From NCBI GenBank assembly GCA_964555935.1, contig CAZKUN010000121.1, positions 1 through 26,505 of the forward strand: a stretch of 26,505 nt of DNA, given 5' to 3'. The DNA comes from CAZKUN01 sp964555935. Lineage in GTDB: Bacteria; Armatimonadota; Zipacnadia; Zipacnadales; VGFC01. The notes under the pieces are model-generated. The model searched no databases. It was not told the DNA's origin and saw only the letters and a list, made by a program, of their open reading frames with translations. This document shows positions 14,329 to 23,859 of the stretch, one piece after another. Both the position numbers and the translations under genes were made by a program. Within the stretch, counting starts at the first letter, position 1, and each line of letters starts with the position of its first letter.

Positions 14329-16029
14329 CTACTTCGGGCGCTGTCGGCGGACCCGCCAGTCCTCAATGGCCACATTCTCACAGTCCACCATGTCCACGAT
14401 TTCGGCCATATCGCCGGGCGCGGGCTCGCCTGACACCGTCACGACGTTGTCCCTGATGATCACGTTCTCGCAGGACCAGAGCGTGATTTGCTGGGGACGG
14501 TACTCGCCGAGACGGTTGCCCACGATCTCGATGTCCCTCACCCGTCTATCCCCCGCGGCGCGCTCCCAGCGATCACCCACAACGATACCCGCGCCGCCGA
14601 AGTCGTTGTTCCTGACTGCCATGGTGTGCGGGATCGGCCCTTCGTTGTAGTAGTAAATGTCGAACATCACGAGCCCGCCAGCCACTGAGAGGCGATTGTT
14701 CTCAACCACCGCGTTGGGGCATCTCAGCTTGATGCCGCCCGCGTTGGTGAGCCTGTTATTCCTGATGACCACGCCGGAGCCGCAGGCATCCCAGTTGAAG
14801 ACGCGCTTGCCCGAATCGGCTTCGAGGCCTGGGATCGGAGGAGTGAACGCCACGGAGTAATGAGTGCGCTCCATAAAGCCCGGGAGTTCCTCGACTTCGG
14901 TTGCGGTGGCGAGGCGCTCGATCGGGAGCTTCGTCGCGTAGTCATAGAAGTACAGCCTGTCCCCCGCCTTGATGGTGAACTTCTCGCTGTAGAGGACGAC
15001 CTCGCGATCCGACAGCACCTCCTTGATGTTCAGGCCGCGGTTGTGGACGTTGATGCTGTCATCGTTGTTATCGCGGAAGTCGCATCCCTCGATGATGAAC
15101 TCGCCGCGCACGCCGAAGGAGTGAATGCCATCCGCGTTCACGTTGATCGCTCGATCGGTCCTCGGCCTGGGGAGTATATTGCAGTTCCTGATGAGGGTGG
15201 ATTCCTCGGTGTGGCCGATCAGGTATGCGATCGTGATGCCCGCGTAGACGGTGATGTTCTTCAGAACCACGCCACGCACGAACCAGGCCTCGACCGGCGA
15301 CCGGTTGAAGCGGATGAAGCAATGGAAGTAGCGATCGCCGACCTTGAGCTGCTTCGTGCCGATGGGAGTTCTCTCAGCGGCGTGCAGCCTGTACTCAGTG
15401 TCACTGAGGCGGTCCCAGCTCTCAAGGAAGAGCGGGCGGCCCGTGCGGTGCTGGAGGGCGGTCGGGTCGAAGGTGTTGCCGAAACACAGATCGGGGTCGG
15501 TGAAGCCCGGATGGTCGAACTCAGCGAAGCCGGGGTCGAGCCGGAGGACGAACGACCCCTGCTCCTCGTCGATGCTCGTGATCCTGCCCTGGGTGAACGG
15601 AAGGGGGTCGTAATCGACAGCGAAGTCCCTGAGGACGATGTTCGTTGAGAACTCGGCAGCGATGCCTCCGAACTGAGGATTCCGTATCGAGAGGACCGTC
15701 TCAGGCCCCGCTCCCGCGAAGGTGATGTCCTTGGCGTTGTCGATGACGAGGCAGCACCTGTCTTCGCCGCCGGTCGCCATGCCGAAGCGCTGGTAATCAT
15801 ACGTGTCGTTCTTGGGCCAGATGGCATACTCGCCCTTGGATAACTTGATGGTTACCGGCCTGCCGAGGGACTTCGCGCGGTAGATTGCTTCCCGTATGGC
15901 TGGCCCGGAATCCGTCTCGCCATCAGGCACGGCGCCGAGAGAATCGACGTGGATGACCGCGCGGTCGGCGGGAGCCTCGCATGCGGCGACGGCTAGCAGG
16001 AATGACGCAATCCACAGAGCGGGATTCAT
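14329..16029 (-). CDS. GH110-like alpha-galactosidase, secreted right-handed beta-helix
   Basis: The 566-residue protein starts at ATG 16029, with GGAGG eight bases upstream and 17 bases after the preceding stop. The N-terminus has a hydrophobic signal with VAAC at residues 14-17, a possible lipobox, although no basic residues precede it. Residues 26-43 (IHVDSLGAVPDGETDSGP) are the classic first turn of pectate-lyase-3/GH110 beta-helices. YDPLPFTQG lies near 140. NADGIH (298-303) and DDSINVH (323-329, with Asp323, Asp324 and His329) match the conserved active-site region of GH110 enzymes, which read close to DDAINVHG. Further N-x-L/V-rich turns continue to the C-terminus. GH110 enzymes remove terminal alpha-1,3-linked galactose, as in blood-group B or linear alpha-Gal glycans. 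Family placement is good, specificity inferred. Confidence 0.8.
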   Translation of the reverse strand: MNPALWIASFLLAVAACEAPADRAVIHVDSLGAVPDGETDSGPAIREAIYRAKSLGRPVTIKLSKGEYAIWPKNDTYDYQRFGMATGGEDRCCLVIDNAKDITFAGAGPETVLSIRNPQFGGIAAEFSTNIVLRDFAVDYDPLPFTQGRITSIDEEQGSFVLRLDPGFAEFDHPGFTDPDLCFGNTFDPTALQHRTGRPLFLESWDRLSDTEYRLHAAERTPIGTKQLKVGDRYFHCFIRFNRSPVEAWFVRGVVLKNITVYAGITIAYLIGHTEESTLIRNCNILPRPRTDRAINVNADGIHSFGVRGEFIIEGCDFRDNNDDSINVHNRGLNIKEVLSDREVVLYSEKFTIKAGDRLYFYDYATKLPIERLATATEVEELPGFMERTHYSVAFTPPIPGLEADSGKRVFNWDACGSGVVIRNNRLTNAGGIKLRCPNAVVENNRLSVAGGLVMFDIYYYNEGPIPHTMAVRNNDFGGAGIVVGDRWERAAGDRRVRDIEIVGNRLGEYRPQQITLWSCENVIIRDNVVTVSGEPAPGDMAEIVDMVDCENVAIEDWRVRRQRPK

Positions 16030-16046
16030 GGGTCGTGCCTCCGAGT

Positions 16047-17630
16047 TCACTCGACGGCAAGATCGATCCAGGTGAACCTCACCGATTCCCCGCCTTCGCC
16101 CAACGCCACGGTCAGGTCGTTGTCGCCATCGCGGAGGAGACTTTGCGTGAGCGTCCACGCTCGACGGCGCGGCCCGTCGCTGATCATACGGTCATACGGG
16201 TTGTCCAGGAAGGGGCTGGTATCGTCCGTCGGCTCCAACTCGACATCGTTGAAGCGGACGGTGAGCTGCGCGGTGTCGATGGGGTCTTCGGAGTGCACGC
16301 GCAGACGCGTTGATTCCGCAAGCTCGCGCTCTGGCAGCGCGATGTCGAATCGGAATGACCGCTCCGTTCCAGGCTCGATCTTCCGGTTTAGCTGGCTCAG
16401 GTAGGTCCACTGCCCCAGCCAGTAATACTGCGGTTGCCGGCTCAGCCACGCGGGATCGCGCAGGCGCGGGAGGACGTGAAACGGCGGCTCGCGCACAAGC
16501 CACTCAAACCCCTTGCCGCCGCCCCGGTAGTAGACGAAGTTGAACAGGCTGATGCCGTCGGCGCCCCGAGCATAGGCCAGGTTCGCGGCGGTCTGAAACT
16601 GGGCGTCCCACGTGCGAGGATGCCCGATTGTCCCGTAGCCCGAACGCTCCGCGATGAACCACAGGCTCCCCGCGCTGAATGTGAGTTCCTGGTAGACGGC
16701 CGCGTTCGGGGCGAGCGCGCGTATCTTCGCGAGGTCATGGACCATGATGGTATGGTACCAGCCGGAGCAGTTCAGCATCTGGACGCCCGCGCCAACGAGG
16801 CGCTCGACATCAAGACCCGTCTCTGGCCAGCGCTTCAAGTCGAGCGGCACGCGCACCGATAGCCAACGTTGCCGGCCGGGCTTCGTGGTGCGGTCGAGGA
16901 CGGCTCTCACGTCGCGCGCGAAGTCAGTGATGATGTCGGCGCGCTCGTCGAGGGGGAAGTCCTTGCGGAACATCACGTGATCGCGCAGGAAATCCAGCTC
17001 GAAGCCATCGAGATCGTAGTTCTCAAGGAGTTCGGTGATGAGGGAGAGCTTGTACTCCCTGACGGCGGGCTCGGCCCAGTTGAGGCCGCGCTGGTGGCTG
17101 TAGCCCGTGGGCCACTTGGTCTTGTGCTCGGGCTCGATCCAGTACTCAGGATGCTCGGTGTAGAACTGGCTTGACCAGGAGGAGCGGACGTGCTCCTCGC
17201 CGCTGAACTCCATCATGTGCACGTCGTTGAGTCGGAGGCTGATGAAGGGAGCCATGCCATGCTCGCGGCAGCGCTCCACAAGCACCTTGACCCAATCGCC
17301 GCCGGCCAGCAGGTAGTCGCCGTACTCGTCGGGCTTGAGCCCGGACTTCGCCATCCACCACTGGTAGTGATCGGGCACCACGTCGCTCTTCCACCACGGG
17401 AAGTGGCCCAGGCCGGGGCTGAGCATGTACGCGTCGACGCCCTTGCCCGCGACATCGTCGATCGATCCCGCGATCGCGTCATCGGTGATAGGCTCGCCGC
17501 GGCTGTGGAACGGTGACTCGCAACTCACTATGTTGGTGGCATCGTTGTTGTAGAGGAGCTTGAACGGAGCCTTCTCCGCGGCAGGTTGCGCGTCGCCAGC
17601 CGCCGCGCAAAGCAACACCAAGACACCCAT
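16047..17630 (-). CDS. Secreted TIM-barrel glycoside hydrolase-like protein with C-terminal beta domain
   Basis: The 527-residue protein starts at ATG 17630. A short hydrophobic N-terminus (MGVLVLLCAAAGDAQPAAE) acts as signal peptide, and no alternative start lies upstream in frame. Residues about 21-400 look like a (beta/alpha)8 barrel: GVDAYMLSPGLGHFPWW, GMAPFISLRLND, YDLDGFELDFLRD and GADGISLFNFVYYRGGG. Glu211 and Asp213 in the third motif sit at the end of a predicted strand and are the best catalytic candidates. Residues about 415-527 form a beta-sandwich, perhaps sugar binding. The arrangement is that of putative GHL10/family-10-like glycosylhydrolases frequent in Planctomycetota and Armatimonadota. 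It leads a two-gene operon with the GH110-like gene and is transcribed away from the large glycosidase at 17778. The substrate is unknown. Confidence 0.75.
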   Translation of the reverse strand: MGVLVLLCAAAGDAQPAAEKAPFKLLYNNDATNIVSCESPFHSRGEPITDDAIAGSIDDVAGKGVDAYMLSPGLGHFPWWKSDVVPDHYQWWMAKSGLKPDEYGDYLLAGGDWVKVLVERCREHGMAPFISLRLNDVHMMEFSGEEHVRSSWSSQFYTEHPEYWIEPEHKTKWPTGYSHQRGLNWAEPAVREYKLSLITELLENYDLDGFELDFLRDHVMFRKDFPLDERADIITDFARDVRAVLDRTTKPGRQRWLSVRVPLDLKRWPETGLDVERLVGAGVQMLNCSGWYHTIMVHDLAKIRALAPNAAVYQELTFSAGSLWFIAERSGYGTIGHPRTWDAQFQTAANLAYARGADGISLFNFVYYRGGGKGFEWLVREPPFHVLPRLRDPAWLSRQPQYYWLGQWTYLSQLNRKIEPGTERSFRFDIALPERELAESTRLRVHSEDPIDTAQLTVRFNDVELEPTDDTSPFLDNPYDRMISDGPRRRAWTLTQSLLRDGDNDLTVALGEGGESVRFTWIDLAVE

Positions 17631-17777
17631 TGGACCGCCCCCGTGTGGGTAGTATTGAGCGAAAGGCCTCGCCAGAGGCTGTCTTCTACCGCAGTTGCCC
17701 AGGGCCCTGCGTCGGAGGGCTTGCGCGTCGAGGTATCCAATACACGGTCACACCACTTTTCCGAGAGGCGGTCGCTG
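17631..17777. promoter_or_regulatory. Divergent control region between two glycosidase genes
   Basis: These 147 bases separate two divergent starts and must hold both promoters unless a transcript comes from further away. AGTATTGA near 17650 and TCCAATAC near 17737 carry inverted GTATTG/CAATAC half-sites, and GCCTC-GCCA-GAGGC forms a short hairpin near 17672. No clear -35/-10 pair could be picked. Shared regulation of both genes is an inference from layout. Confidence 0.3.
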
Positions 17778-20700
17778 ATGCCAATCTCCACATGCCTCGC
17801 TCTGGCGCTGCTCCCATTCGCCGCGGGCGCCGCTGATTCCGTCGTGCTCGAGAACGCTCACTGCCGGCTGGAGATCGATCCCGCGACGGGCGATATCGCC
17901 TCGCTCACGCCCGGCCCGGAGTCGCTGCGGGGCTCGTGGTTTGAGGTCGTCGAGGAGGACCGAAGCGGCCTGGCGCCATGGGAGACGTGGGAGCATGGCG
18001 AGGAGAACGTCTTCGCGGGCGGCGAGGCGGAGATCTCGACCCAGATCGTCGGCGAGACCTCGCGGGCGCGCATTCTCTGGCGACGCCCCAGCGGGCTGCG
18101 CATCATCGGCGAGATCGAACTCGCCGCCGAAGACCTCGGCCCGCGCTTTCACCTGACGGTTCGCAACACGACCGGTCAGGCGCTCGTGGATACGATCCGC
18201 CTGCCCGTCCTGCGCGGCATCGAGGTGGGCGATCCGGCTGATGACTGGTTCACGTGGCCTCACACCCTCGGCGCGCGGTTCCGCGTGAAGGGTCTCGACC
18301 CCGGGCAGATGCTGTCAGAAGCATATCCGGATTTCATGTACATGCAGTGGCTCGACCTCTACGATGCGGACCGGGGCGTCTACGTCGGATGCCTCGACGA
18401 CTATGGCTACAGCAAGGATCTGTTCATCGGCCGCGAGGAGTCCGGCGACAGCGTCATGGGCATCAGCTTCACCGGCTGTTGGATCGCCGAGCGCGGCGAT
18501 AGTTGGACGACCCCTTGGGTGCAGATCGCCGCTCACGAGGGAGACTGGCGATCCGGGGCTGCCATGTACCGCCCGTTCGCCCAGGATGCATTCGGCCCGC
18601 TCGACCCGCCCCAACGCGTTTGGGACATGCCGACATCCCAGTGCTGGCTCGCCCACCACGCCAGCGACGGCGACGTGGGCGATCTCTTCGAGATCCAGCA
18701 GCAGGCCCCGATCCACGCCTCGTACCTCATGAAGTCGCTCAACACGTCGATCCCCGAGGGTTGGGATGGGTTCCGCGGCTCAGCGCTGGAGTACGAGCGA
18801 GCGTTCGACAAGATCAGGGCCCAGGGTGGATCGCCGGCTCTCTTTACCTTCGACCGCGCTCCGCTCATGGGGCGCCCGAACTACGCCGAGTACGCTTCGC
18901 GCTGGACGCTACATGACCGCAACCGCAGCTTCGCCGAGGGCTTCCGCGACATGATGCCCTCGCCATTTGATCCCGCCTTCGTGAAGGCCCGCGTCGGCGA
19001 GGCTGTGAGGTGGGTCCAAGCCTTCGGCCTGGACGAGATCCACTACGACACCGCTGCCACGACCGGCGCCGGGCTTGCCGGCCCATCGTATGGCGCGCCC
19101 CACCGGCCCAACGAGGTGCCGCACTACTTCAAGGCACTGTACCGCGCCATCCGCGACGCATGCCGCGAGCACAATCCCGAGTTTATCCTGCGGGCCGAGC
19201 ACTGCGCGGATTTCTTCTATCCCGAGTTCCTCACGTCGACCGCCCATCTCTTCGTGACCGGCACGCTCGTGGCCGCTCACAACCCTCCCGACGACGCGCA
19301 GCTCATGCCCATCCTGTTTCGCCACACGCTGCCGCGACACGCGGCGCTCCAGATGCCCAGCCAGAGCGCCAACGATTTCTGGACATACGCGAATGGGATG
19401 GGCCACGGCTTCCATGGTGGCGGGCCGTCGTGGTCCTTCAATCCCGGCGTCCGCGAGGCCGAGAGCCCGCCCGGCGAATTGTTGCATCGGTACCGTTTCT
19501 ACACGGGTGAGTGGCGGCGGTACTACGACTTCCGAGTGGGGTTGGCGGAGGCCGTGGTCGAGGGCGACGCCTCTGACATCGTTACCGAGGCTCTCATCGA
19601 TGGACAGTGGCAGCGCTGCGACTACCCCGGACCCGTCATCGCGGTGACCCACTCGGGCGGCGGCCGCGAGGCCACGCTCGGCCAGTGGTACCCGCTCAGC
19701 GACACGCCCTACTACGCAGCGCGTTTTGCTCCTGACAGCATGGACCCGCGTCCCATCCGCCTACGCGTGCCGACCGCACTCACCAACCCGCGCGTGAAAC
19801 TCCTCGACGAACGTGGCGAAGTGCCCACTAGCGCCAAAGCCGTGGACGGCGTCATTGAGGTCGAGATCCCCGATCCGACGTGCTTCGCGCTGGAGGTCTC
19901 CGAGAGTCCGTTCCTCGACGGCGAGGCGCCTCGACGCGCTGAGCCCGGCGACTCGTTCGAATGGCGGCTGACTGTCTCTCAAGACGACCCTCAACCCGGG
20001 CGGATCGCCATCGAACTCCCCGCCGGATGGCCAGCGGTCGAGCCGATCTCGGTGCCGGCCGAAGGCTCGTTCAGCGGCACGGTTCTCGTCCAGGTTCCCG
20101 AGGGCGTGTTCGGTCGCTGCTATCCGCTCAAAGCGGTCTTCACGTCCGAGGCGGCCAAGCGCACGTGGGCAGGGAATGTTCTCGTCATGGAGCCGCTGAC
20201 GGTCCTATACGGCTTTAATTCCACGGACGGCTACGCCGTCGATCCCGGCAAGCCCGCCCATCTGACGGTCACCTGCGTCAACAACACGGCCGACGATGCC
20301 GACGTTGAGATTGCCGTTACGGGCCCCCAGGTATCCGGGACAGAATCGCATAGCGTGGCCGGTGTCTCCTTGGAGGAGTTGACCGATCCCGATGGCGCGC
20401 TACGCCAGTGGACCGACAACAGGGCCTCTCGGCCCGGGAACGCGTCCAGCGCCACCTTCGACTTCGACTGCACGGGCGTCCCCGAGGCTCCCACGGACAT
20501 CCGCGTCACGATGGATGGAGAGACGGTCTTCGAGACGAGCGCATACCCGCGAACCCGTCTCATGGATCTGGGCGGCGAATGGCGCGTCCACCTCGAGCCT
20601 CGCAGCCGCGCTCGGGTGGGGGGAGCCGAGAAGAACGACAACCTCGACACCGAGGCCGTGACGCCGGATGTTTGGGATGGCGAGTGGCAATCGATGACGA

Positions 20701-21490
20701 CGCCGATCGCGCTCGACAAGGACGTCTGCCGCGATACCTCGTGGGCGATCTACCGGCGTATGGTCTTCCTGCCGGCGAAATGGCGCGGGGCCGACATCCA
20801 ACTCCGGCTCGGGACCATGGGAGCGCCATGGGGAGCCGGCGGCACACTTAACCTGGTCTACGTCAACGGTTGGCCATCGGGCCGCATCGGCACGAGTGGG
20901 GAGTGCTCGCTGAGTTCGTTCCTCGTCTTTGGCGGCTGGAATCTCATTGCCGTTGCCAGTGACAATCCGAACAGCCTGAAGGGTCCGTATCTCTTCGTCC
21001 GCGACGCTCCCGCGCCGGCGCGCCTGCAACCCACTTCCACCGCGCCCCGTCCTGAGGGCGCGTTCCTGCAACTCGGGGAACGGCCGACGGGGCAGGGAAT
21101 GAACCTGATCTTCATCCAGGGGGTGCCCGGGGGGGGGATCATCGCCGGACGGACATCACTACCGGCGGCGAGAACCGGTTCATCTACTTCACCATCGCCG
21201 ATGCCTTCATTCGCGACCCCGATGGGCCCGTCGAAATCGAGGTCGAGTACCTCGACGAGGGCACGGAGCCCTTCGGCATCGCATACGACTCGACCGACGC
21301 CTCAGCGCCCATCGATGGCGCCTTCAAGGACGCGCCGCCATGTGTCCGGGCCGATACCGGCCAGTGGCGCGCGCACGTGTTCGCCCTCGCCGACGCCAGG
21401 CTCGCCAACCGCCAGCACCAAGGCGCCGATCTCCGGCTGTGGGCCACGGGCGAGGACGTCCGCGTGCGCCGCATCGAGGTGCGCAAGTGA
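17778..21490 (+). CDS. Large multidomain secreted glycosidase-like protein (DUF6259-type), frame shifted at a G9 run
   Basis: It starts at ATG 17778 with a signal peptide (MPISTCLALALLPFAAGAA). Residues 20-280 form a beta-sandwich (VVLENAHCRLEIDPATGDI). Residues 280-640 are a TIM-barrel region resembling DUF6259 glycosidases, with GLDEIHYDTAATTG (Asp424) and ILRAEHCADFF (Glu474) as catalytic candidates. Beta-rich domains follow, including one around 1000-1110 that resembles the sugar-binding domain of GH2 enzymes (GGEWRVHLE, YVNGWPSGRI). As written, the frame leaves its natural path after GVPGGG at the G9 run 21129-21137. The correct continuation, one base back, reads GENRFIYFTIADAFI, PVEIEVEYLDEGTEPFGIAYDSTD and ends VRRIEVRK at TGA 21488-21490. 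With one more G the protein is 1237 residues. Left uncorrected, the frame runs on to 21698 through the neighbouring gene, which is surely artefactual. Substrate unknown. Confidence 0.8.
21129..21137 (+). other. Run of nine G at the frame break of the large glycosidase gene
   Basis: Nine consecutive G separate the main frame from its C-terminal 120 codons, which are intact in another frame. Ten or seven G would join them. Such runs are common sites of sequencing error, and in some bacteria of slipped-strand phase variation or transcriptional slippage. Confidence 0.7.
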
Positions 21491-21502
21491 CCGGCGCGGG
21501 GG

Positions 21503-22558
21503 TCAGTCGTTCATCTCGAAAACGAGCCCCAGGATGCCGTCGGGATCTTCCATCGCGGCGGCTACGCCGGCTTCCGCGTCCTCTAGCGGCACCACGTGCG
21601 TCGTGAGGCAGTCGACGTCGAGCTTCTTCTCAGCCATCAGCCGCAGGCATAGCTCGATGTTCGTGCGCGTCGTCCATCGCATGAACACGGGCGGATAAGC
21701 CAGGCCATACTCCCACGCTTCGTCGTGATACCCAGCGCCCGTGCGGCTGGCCTTGTGGACGTTGATATTGGTCGTGGTGGCCGGGTGGGTGAACGTCGTC
21801 CCGCCAACCACGACGACGTTGCCCATGTGGTGGCCATCAGGCGTGAGCTTCATGCACTTCGTGACCGTCGCGAAGGCGTCGGTGCCGTCTCCCCCGAAGG
21901 CGAACATCGCCGCGTCCAATCCGTAGCCATCGGTGAAGGCCTTCGTCTTCTCGATTTCGTCCTCGTCGCCGACCAGCACCGTCTCGTCGATGCCCCATCC
22001 CCGCGCGACATCGAGGCGGAGGGGAATCATGTCCCACCCGATGACGTAGTTGCCGGCCAGCTTGTAGAGTCTTCCGGCGAGCTGGCCGACGACCCCCATA
22101 CCGATGATGGCAACTCGCTCTCCGAACTCGGGCTCGCCGCGACGCATAGCGTGCAGCGCCGTGGCGGCCAGATGGTTGTAGGCGCCCTGGGCGAACGTGA
22201 CCTCATCCGGGAGCAACGCGCAGAGGTGGTGCGGGACGACCGTGTAGTCAGTGTGATACGCAAAGCCGCCGCCCATGCACGCGACGCGGTCGCCGGGCTT
22301 GAACTCGTCCACGCCCTCCCCCACCTCGAGAACGGCACCCGCGTTCTGGTAGCCGAAGAGCCTGGGTTTGGCGTCGGGGTCCGGGTTCTCGATCCTGCGT
22401 TGGAGGCCCCGCCAGCCACCTAGTTCGGTGCCCGGGCTGACTAGCGAAGCCTTCACCTCGACCAACACGGCGCCGGGCTTCAGCTCCGGGACGTCTTGTT
22501 CGATCAGGTTGATGCGACCGTCACCCATCACCGCAGCCACAACGCGCTTCTTCGACAT
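21503..22558 (-). CDS. Medium-chain dehydrogenase/reductase (zinc-less, SPGTE subgroup)
   Basis: The 351-residue protein starts at ATG 22558, with GGAGGG six bases upstream. The N-terminal GroES-like domain contains VSPGTELGGW (40-49); where zinc alcohol dehydrogenases have the catalytic Cys, this has Ser41. That fits the BchC-like/SPGTE subgroup, which lacks catalytic zinc. FGYQNAGAVLEVGEGVDEFKPGDRV (68-92) is the usual core, and the Rossmann loop is IIGMGVVGQLAG (151-162). It would oxidise or reduce a sugar or polyol carbon with NAD(P). It lies downstream of the Gfo/Idh/MocA gene on the same strand and ends 12 bases from the convergent large glycosidase gene. The pair probably acts on the same metabolite. 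Substrate not predictable. Confidence 0.85.
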   Translation of the reverse strand: MSKKRVVAAVMGDGRINLIEQDVPELKPGAVLVEVKASLVSPGTELGGWRGLQRRIENPDPDAKPRLFGYQNAGAVLEVGEGVDEFKPGDRVACMGGGFAYHTDYTVVPHHLCALLPDEVTFAQGAYNHLAATALHAMRRGEPEFGERVAIIGMGVVGQLAGRLYKLAGNYVIGWDMIPLRLDVARGWGIDETVLVGDEDEIEKTKAFTDGYGLDAAMFAFGGDGTDAFATVTKCMKLTPDGHHMGNVVVVGGTTFTHPATTTNINVHKASRTGAGYHDEAWEYGLAYPPVFMRWTTRTNIELCLRLMAEKKLDVDCLTTHVVPLEDAEAGVAAAMEDPDGILGLVFEMND

Positions 22559-22565
22559 TTCAGAC

Positions 22566-22582
22566 CCTCCACTTGCTGGAGG
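22566..22582 (-). promoter_or_regulatory. Hairpin that covers the ribosome-binding site of the MDR gene
   Basis: On the minus-strand mRNA, CCTCCA pairs with TGGAGG around the loop GCAAG. The right arm is the ribosome-binding site GGAGG used by the start at 22558. Folding would hide it, so MDR translation could depend on coupling or on an unfolding factor. The stem is only six pairs long. Confidence 0.4.
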
Positions 22583-22610
22583 TGGTTTCAGGACCCGAAC
22601 CACTAGGCCT

Positions 22611-22630
22611 GTCGGATCAGGAGATCCGAC
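22611..22630. repeat. REP-like hairpin (stem GTCGGATC, loop AGGA)
   Basis: A perfect 8-bp stem with an AGGA tetraloop in the 129-base spacer between the Gfo/Idh/MocA and MDR genes. TAG and CTA flank it symmetrically after a four-base bulge. It shares the core CGG-N-TC / GA-N'-CCG with the hairpins at 5327, 5376 and 14113. Confidence 0.75.
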
Positions 22631-22687
22631 CTACGGGAATACTGAAGCCACTTCCGGGGCTTCGACTGATAGACGGCCGGAACAGAA

Positions 22688-23695
22688 TCAGAAATCGTTG
22701 CAGACCTTGACCGGGCGCCCCGTGCGGATGGACTCGGCGCCAGCGAGGCACGTGGCGACCGTCTTCGCTCCCTCAACAGCATCCGCCATCGGTTGCCTAC
22801 CGGCGTCGAGGCACTCAACGAGGTGCTGAGCCTGGTCGCCGAACAGATCCGCGCCATCGTGGGCCTGGGCTCCCAACGGGGTGTCGGCGAATTCGTCACC
22901 CTCGTCGGAAGCGAGGTGGAGCATGTCGTCAACCATCGTCCCCGCGTCGCCGTAGAGGCTCAGGCCCAGCGAGTATGGGCGCTGGCACCCGACGGAGACG
23001 ACGCACTTGCCGATAGCTCCAGAGACGAACTTCAGGCTGAGCAGCGCGCAATCGCTGGTCATCGGGTTGCTATCGGGGAAGACCATCTTGTTGGCCACGC
23101 CATGGACCTCGTCGACGTCTCCGACAAGCCACCGGAGCAGGTCGAGGGGGTGGCAACCGCCGCCCAGGACAATATCCTGGGGCGACTCGGGGTCCACGCG
23201 CCAGCCGCGCAAGAAGTCGGCGATGTCGTGCAGATAGTCCGCTTCGGCGAAGAAGATTGAGCCCAGTTCCCCGCGGTCGATCAGGCCACGGGCGAACTGC
23301 GAGCGAGCGAAGAATCTCGCGCACTGCCCGGTCATGAACAGCCGATCGGTGCGGCGAGTCAGATTCACCAACTCGCGGACGTCGTCGAGGGATGTTGCGA
23401 GAGGCTTCTCGCAGACCACGTGCAGCCCCGCCTGAAGCGCCGCCGCCGCGTACTCGACATGTAGGTGGTCGGGCGTGCAGATGACGACTACGTCGAGCCC
23501 GGCGGAGAGCAGGTCGTCGAAGGACTGACAGGCCACATCGATGCCGTGCCGCTCGCACGTGTCACGCAGCACGTCCTCGTCACGCGTGCAGACCGCCTTG
23601 ACCCTCGTCCTCGGGTTCTTGGCGAAGGCCTCGACCTGTGCCTGCCCAGCCATTCCGAGTGCCATCACGCCGACATCATAGATCTTCACGGGCAT
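22688..23695 (-). CDS. Gfo/Idh/MocA family oxidoreductase
   Basis: The 335-residue protein starts at ATG 23695 with GGGAGA directly upstream. The N-terminal Rossmann fold has GVMALGMAG (9-17), a slightly altered dinucleotide-binding loop, then DVVVICTPDHLHVEYA (68-83). CEKPLA (95-100) carries the family's conserved EKP lysine. The C-terminal half has GGGCHPLDLLRWL near 180, where the His is the usual catalytic residue. Family members oxidise or reduce sugars, inositols and their derivatives with NAD(P). No signal peptide is seen, so it acts in the cytoplasm. It is followed after 129 bases by the MDR gene on the same strand and divergent from the C45 hydrolase gene. It probably processes imported sugar; the substrate is unknown. 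Confidence 0.92.
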   Translation of the reverse strand: MPVKIYDVGVMALGMAGQAQVEAFAKNPRTRVKAVCTRDEDVLRDTCERHGIDVACQSFDDLLSAGLDVVVICTPDHLHVEYAAAALQAGLHVVCEKPLATSLDDVRELVNLTRRTDRLFMTGQCARFFARSQFARGLIDRGELGSIFFAEADYLHDIADFLRGWRVDPESPQDIVLGGGCHPLDLLRWLVGDVDEVHGVANKMVFPDSNPMTSDCALLSLKFVSGAIGKCVVSVGCQRPYSLGLSLYGDAGTMVDDMLHLASDEGDEFADTPLGAQAHDGADLFGDQAQHLVECLDAGRQPMADAVEGAKTVATCLAGAESIRTGRPVKVCNDF

Positions 23696-23859
23696 TCTCC
23701 CAGGACGCGTTCTTCGGCCCAGTCGCGACGCATGTTGCCGAGCGGGGGGCGGTTGACCTCCCGGCAGGATGCGGATCATGCGCCGCATTGCGCAGGAGAG
23801 ACCGACACCAACGACAAACGTCCAACGGTAACCAGAGGCGATTCGCCGGGAGGTCCAAC
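23696..23859. promoter_or_regulatory. Divergent spacer between oxidoreductase and C45 hydrolase genes
   Basis: These 164 bases lie between two divergent starts and hold no gene. ATGCGG and CCGCAT form an inverted repeat across eight bases near 23767-23786, a possible operator. No convincing promoter pair could be assigned by eye. Confidence 0.25.

Noticed and set aside
21491..21698. Continuation of the large glycosidase to 21698 as the frame is written
   Set aside because: After the G9 run the written frame is Ser/Arg/Thr/Pro-rich nonsense and runs antisense through the MDR gene. The real C-terminus is in the other frame and stops at 21490.
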